Shown here in pieces: positions 61,144-64,000 of a stretch of 64,000 nt of DNA; within the stretch, counting starts at the first letter, position 1, and each line of letters begins with the position of its first letter. The translations under genes and the position numbers were made by a program. The stretch lies in the NCBI GenBank assembly GCA_003555025.1, contig PWHV01000008.1, forward strand, positions 1 to 64,000. The letters are read 5' to 3'. The stretch is from Methanomassiliicoccaceae archaeon (GTDB taxonomy: Archaea; Thermoplasmatota; Thermoplasmata; Methanomassiliicoccales; Methanomethylophilaceae). The notes below the pieces were generated by a model, which did not search any database, had not been told where the DNA came from, and was given only the letters and a program-made list of their open reading frames with translations.

Positions 61144-62136
61144 TCATATTTCATTCAAAGTCCGGCGCCCGTCCGCCCGCTGCAGCAATGCCAGCGCCGC
61201 CACCGATGAGATGAGCAGGGGGAACCAGAACGTCACCGTCCTCGCCATCAACGCCACCGCCATGCCGGCGGCGAAGGGCACGCCGTTGAAGCTCAGCAAC
61301 AGGGCCAGGGTGCCCTCGAATGCCCCCAGTCCGCCGGGCGTGAGGGGGAGCATGCTGACCAGGTAGGCGGCGTATGTCGCCGCGACCACCAAGGTGAGGC
61401 TCATATCCATACCGAGCACCGAGGCCACCAGGAATATCTTCAGCGGATAGAGGCCCCAGACCGCGAAGGAAACGAGGAAGAGGGACCTCCTCTCCGCCGG
61501 AGGGGAAAGCTCCCTGGACCGCGACGCCGCCGTCTCCAGGTATCGGATGGCTCCCATCGCCCTGCCCCTCATCCCCGTCGGCGATGGCCCATTATCAATC
61601 TTAGAGGCGCGAGGTCGTCGTTCGACGGACCAGGCCAGCAGCCCCAGGGGAATGGCCAGCAGAACGAAGGCCGCGTAGACCGCGGCCGGTAGGACGATAA
61701 GGAACGGCGCCGCGATGAGCAGAGCGGCGCATATCGTCATGAAAGGGAGCAGGGACACATACTTGTGCGTGAGGAGGAGCGAGGTCAAGTCATGATAGCA
61801 CATGCCGCTGCGGCGGCGGAAGAGGTAGACCTTGGCCGCCTCCCCGCCCAGCTTGGAGGAGGGGGTGACGCTCTCTACGAAGTTGCCGGCCAAGTGAACC
61901 TGGAACACGTCCCGGAAGCGGAGCGAAGGGTCCTCCTTCCTGAGAAGGACGTGCCACTGGTAAGCGGTCATAGCCATGGTCGCCGTCTGCAAGGCGAAGA
62001 GGATGGCGAGGACCGCCGCCAAGGTCACGGGAGCGATGCCCGACCAGATATCCGCTATGGAGTCCCAGCCGGTGATGAACGTGACAGCCAGCAACGAAGC
62101 GATGCCCGCGGTCCAGAGCAGAGCCTTCTTGTTCAT
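61144..62136 (-). CDS. Flippase-like membrane protein (PF03706/UPF0104 type)
   Basis: A 330-residue protein with about eight membrane helices of the lysylphosphatidylglycerol-synthase membrane-domain family. Marks are QWHVLLRKEDPSLRFRDVFQVHLAGNFVESVTPSSKLGGEAAKVYL (core part TPSSKLGGEAAK) and LPLTPGGLGAFEGTLALLL, both family-typical. It lies 9 nt after the nicotianamine-synthase-like gene on the same strand, so both should be on one transcript controlled by the divergent promoter region. Possible roles are lipid or small-molecule movement across the membrane. Confidence 0.78.
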   Translation of the reverse strand: MNKKALLWTAGIASLLAVTFITGWDSIADIWSGIAPVTLAAVLAILFALQTATMAMTAYQWHVLLRKEDPSLRFRDVFQVHLAGNFVESVTPSSKLGGEAAKVYLFRRRSGMCYHDLTSLLLTHKYVSLLPFMTICAALLIAAPFLIVLPAAVYAAFVLLAIPLGLLAWSVERRPRASKIDNGPSPTGMRGRAMGAIRYLETAASRSRELSPPAERRSLFLVSFAVWGLYPLKIFLVASVLGMDMSLTLVVAATYAAYLVSMLPLTPGGLGAFEGTLALLLSFNGVPFAAGMAVALMARTVTFWFPLLISSVAALALLQRADGRRTLNEI

Positions 62137-62145
62137 CCTTCAACC

Positions 62146-62721
62146 TCAGGCGCTGTAGAGCAGGGAGCGGTCGAAGGTGGGCATCAGGTGCCCCGTCTCC
62201 CCGGTCGATCTCAAGGGCATCGCCCCGAAGCCGTAGGAATCCTTGAGCCCGGCCCGCGGCACGCGGACCACCGCCTTGACCCCAGGACGGTCGCGGATGA
62301 CGTTCTCCAGCACCTCGCCCTTGGGCTCCACGTGCAGTGCCAGCACCGCTTTGTCGTAATGAAAGGGGAGCGGTGCCATGCCATCGCAGTGCAGCGCTTC
62401 CACCTGGTGGTCCATGCCGATGCCCTTCAGCAGGGCGTTGGCGGCCTCCACCGCCCCCGGGTCCTGGTCGATGGCCACCACCCGGGCGCCGCTGAGCCTG
62501 GTGATGAGGACGGCGGTGAAAGGCGATGGCCCGCAGCCGACGTTGAGAACAACGTCCCCTTCCTCTATCCCAGCCAAGGAGATCTCGCGGCGCAGCACCC
62601 TGCCGTAGGGGAGCATGTACAGCTCGAAAAGGCAACGGCTGCTCTGCAGCATCCTTTCGCAGGCGCAGGTGAACCTCTGTATCGTCTTGCTCTTGTTCAC
62701 GCATCGGCAACCGGGAGCCAT
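62146..62721 (-). CDS. Nicotianamine-synthase-like / SAM-dependent methyltransferase-fold protein
   Basis: A 191-residue Rossmann protein. The SAM-binding motif is VVLNVGCGPSPFTAVLI, followed by acidic VVAIDQDPGAVEAANALL. The xGxGPxPxT pattern resembles nicotianamine synthases more than ordinary methyltransferases, but length and the rest are divergent. A Cys-rich N-terminus (PGCRCVNKSK, FTCACERM) is notable. It shares a divergent promoter with the fusion gene at 62779. Metallophore synthesis is a guess from context. Confidence 0.55.
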   Translation of the reverse strand: MAPGCRCVNKSKTIQRFTCACERMLQSSRCLFELYMLPYGRVLRREISLAGIEEGDVVLNVGCGPSPFTAVLITRLSGARVVAIDQDPGAVEAANALLKGIGMDHQVEALHCDGMAPLPFHYDKAVLALHVEPKGEVLENVIRDRPGVKAVVRVPRAGLKDSYGFGAMPLRSTGETGHLMPTFDRSLLYSA

Positions 62722-62730
62722 GATAAATAG

Positions 62731-62746
62731 TTTAGGGGTTCCTAAA
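62731..62746. promoter_or_regulatory. Inverted repeat in the divergent FeoA/FeoB2 promoter (candidate operator)
   Basis: TTTAGG and CCTAAA arms with 4 nt between, and a third CCTAAA copy at 62760-62765. TATA-like elements for both directions overlap here (TTTATATC near 62751-62758 for the plus strand; GATATAAAAT on the minus strand). The sequence recalls DtxR-type sites with TTAGG half-sites, which fits iron control of both transcripts. The plus-strand TATA is about 25 nt from the ATG, so that message is near-leaderless. Confidence 0.55.
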
Positions 62747-62778
62747 ACATTTTATATCTCCTAAATATTCCCCTGTCT

Positions 62779-63696
62779 ATGGAAGGTAAACGGAGGTCGA
62801 ACGACCGTTCCTATGGGACCCTGGGCATCGAAGCGATTCCCGTTAAGGATCCTATGGATGACGAGCCCCCTGTGATGAAAGGCCTCGCGAACCGCGCCAC
62901 CGTCATCCTCGGCCGCGCATTCAAGTCCTTGGAGTCCGTTGTCCGCCGCTCGCCGCTTCTCGCCCGCGTCTATGAGGAGCTCTTCTACAGCCGCATCCTG
63001 CATCGCGAGCTGGATATGTCCCGCCTTCCCTCTGGGTCCCGTGTACTGGTGGTGGGCAGCGGCCACCTGCCCATGACCGCTCTGCACCTCGCCCGGCACG
63101 GCCACGAGGTCACCGCTGTTGACAACGATCCCCACGCCACCGCTTCGGCGAGCAGCTTCGTCGCGCGTGTCACCCCCTATATGAATGTCCGGTTCGGGAC
63201 TGCGGACGGCGTCGATGCCGACACCTCGGCCTACGATGCCGTATGGGTGACGTTCAACGTCACTCCTAAGGACAAGGTGCTGGAGAGGATGCTGCAGACC
63301 CTGTCCGAAGGCGCCCAGGTAGTCTTCCGCAACCCGCGGGGGATGGTCACGCGGCTCTACGCGCCCGTGGACGCCGACTGCCTCGGCCTGATGCCGCATC
63401 GCCGCCGGCACCTCTTCGGAAAGGAGTCTGTGATGCTGGTAAAGGGCAGCTGCGGGGGGCCGTTCGAGCTGAGCGAGACGGAGGGGGGGATGACCCTCGC
63501 CTGCCTGCAGTGCGGTCTGCAGGGCGTGATAGCCCGCTGCCCTGAAGACCCGGTGCTGAACGCTCTCGGCCTGAGGCCGGGGAAGACCGTGGTGAGCATA
63601 TCGAGGCAGCCCTTCGGCGGTCCGTTGCTGGCATCGGTGGACGGCCGCAAGGTGGCCATCGACGCCCAGGTGGCGGCATCGATACTACTGGTCTGA
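62779..63696 (+). CDS. Nicotianamine-synthase-like domain fused to FeoA domain
   Basis: A 305-residue fusion. Residues about 60-215 form a SAM-binding Rossmann domain with the NAS-like motif RVLVVGSGHLPMTALHLARHG and acidic VTAVDNDPHATASA. After HLFGKES and a linker, the last 70 residues read as a FeoA/SH3 domain: LACLQCGLQGVIARCP, ALGLRPGKTVVSISRQPFGGPLL, VDGRKVAIDAQVAASI. FeoB2 starts 4 nt after its stop. So a FeoA that should bind FeoB carries a domain from a metal-chelator synthase family. An iron or nickel metallophore role is inferred, not shown. Confidence 0.7.
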   Translation: MEGKRRSNDRSYGTLGIEAIPVKDPMDDEPPVMKGLANRATVILGRAFKSLESVVRRSPLLARVYEELFYSRILHRELDMSRLPSGSRVLVVGSGHLPMTALHLARHGHEVTAVDNDPHATASASSFVARVTPYMNVRFGTADGVDADTSAYDAVWVTFNVTPKDKVLERMLQTLSEGAQVVFRNPRGMVTRLYAPVDADCLGLMPHRRRHLFGKESVMLVKGSCGGPFELSETEGGMTLACLQCGLQGVIARCPEDPVLNALGLRPGKTVVSISRQPFGGPLLASVDGRKVAIDAQVAASILLV

Positions 63697-63699
63697 ACC

Positions 63700-64000
63700 A
63701 TGGGTCAGGAGATACTCCTTGTCGGGCCTCCCAACGTGGGCAAGAGCGTCCTCTTCAACCGCCTCACCGGCCTGGACGTGTCGATGGCCAACTATCCTGG
63801 CACTACTGTGGAGTTCAAGAAGGGGGAGGCCAAGGCCGCCGGGAAGCGCTTCACCCTCATCGACGTGCCGGGGACCTATGACCTGAACGCCTCCAACGAG
63901 GCGGAGAGGGTGGCGGTGGACATGCTGTCCGGAAGCCCCGCGGGCGCGGTCTTCGTTCTGGACGCCAAGAACCTGGAGAGCAGCGTCCACCTTCTTCTTC
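63700..64000 (+). CDS. feoB: Second ferrous iron transporter FeoB (3' partial)
   Basis: Only the first 100 residues are in the window; the rest runs off the right edge. They form the beginning of a FeoB G domain: [17 protein letters not shown] (G1), [14 protein letters not shown] (G2), [17 protein letters not shown] (G3) and [13 protein letters not shown]. It differs in sequence from the FeoB at 22495, so it is not a recent copy. It is 4 nt downstream of the NAS-like/FeoA fusion and probably co-transcribed with it. Confidence 0.88.
   Translation, partial: MGQEILLVGPPNVGKSVLFNRLTGLDVSMANYPGTTVEFKKGEAKAAGKRFTLIDVPGTYDLNASNEAERVAVDMLSGSPAGAVFVLDAKNLESSVHLLL

Overview
The window reads as a gene-dense, high-G+C euryarchaeal chromosome segment. 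Archaeal markers are TATA-binding protein, archaeal DnaG, Hjc resolvase, archaeal-type GluRS and AspRS, the bifunctional FBP aldolase/phosphatase, archaeal triosephosphate isomerase and the MptD-type dihydroneopterin aldolase of methanopterin synthesis. A coenzyme-B-type homocitrate synthase homologue, a UroD/MtaA-like methyltransferase, cobyric acid synthase and many TATA-box, near-leaderless starts point to a methanogen. I infer a relative of Methanomassiliicoccales (Thermoplasmatota); no single gene here proves that. I see no rRNA, CRISPR array, insertion sequence or prophage. Most genes abut or overlap by 4-16 nt.

Layout. 1-6.5 kb: S-adenosylmethionine synthetase (cut by the left edge), a winged-helix protein, a TIM-barrel protein, UbiA prenyltransferase, a radical SAM enzyme, ThpR, and three overlapping pilin-like genes. 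6.4-13.4 kb: two divergent cysteine desulfurases of different classes, PyrD-PyrK, a LeuA/AksA-family synthase, UspA, a TPR protein and an unknown protein. 13.5-17.1 kb: tRNA-Cys and the most unusual locus, a NifH-NifD-like fusion protein followed by a NifK/N-like protein. 17.2-21.8 kb: TBP, CysK, CysE, CysS and a radical SAM protein. 21.8-24.4 kb: a DtxR-type regulator and FeoB behind an inverted repeat. 24.4-37.9 kb: housekeeping genes (GltX, UbiD, PurA, Trm1, THEP1, MptD, NadA, LysE, Hjc, AspS, ALDH, FBPA/P, TIM) and a probable C/D-box guide RNA. 38-48.5 kb: a secreted phospholipase-D-like protein, Rieske protein, acetyltransferase, a Lon-like ATPase without protease domain, DnaG, a YhaN/YhaO repair pair and a collapsed ABC transporter. 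48.5-54.9 kb: a corrinoid-linked methyltransferase, CobQ, a second CobQ lacking glutaminase, a ubiquitin-like carrier, and a sodium symporter with its small accessory protein. 55-60 kb: tRNA-Ser, hemerythrin-like protein, TldD/TldE, LarE and LarB. 61-64 kb: a divergent locus with two nicotianamine-synthase-like proteins, one fused to FeoA, a PF03706-type membrane protein and a second FeoB cut by the right edge.

Themes. Cysteine and sulfur: two desulfurases, tRNA-Cys, CysE-CysK, CysRS, a ubiquitin-like carrier and the sulfur-inserting LarE lie within one region or close to it. Metal handling: two separate FeoB loci, each with an inverted repeat at the promoter, a nickel-pincer-nucleotide pair (LarB/LarE), cobamide genes and a nitrogenase-like metalloenzyme. 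The two best candidates for undescribed systems are the fused nitrogenase-like HD plus K pair and the nicotianamine-synthase-like/FeoA/FeoB locus. Their substrates cannot be read from sequence alone.
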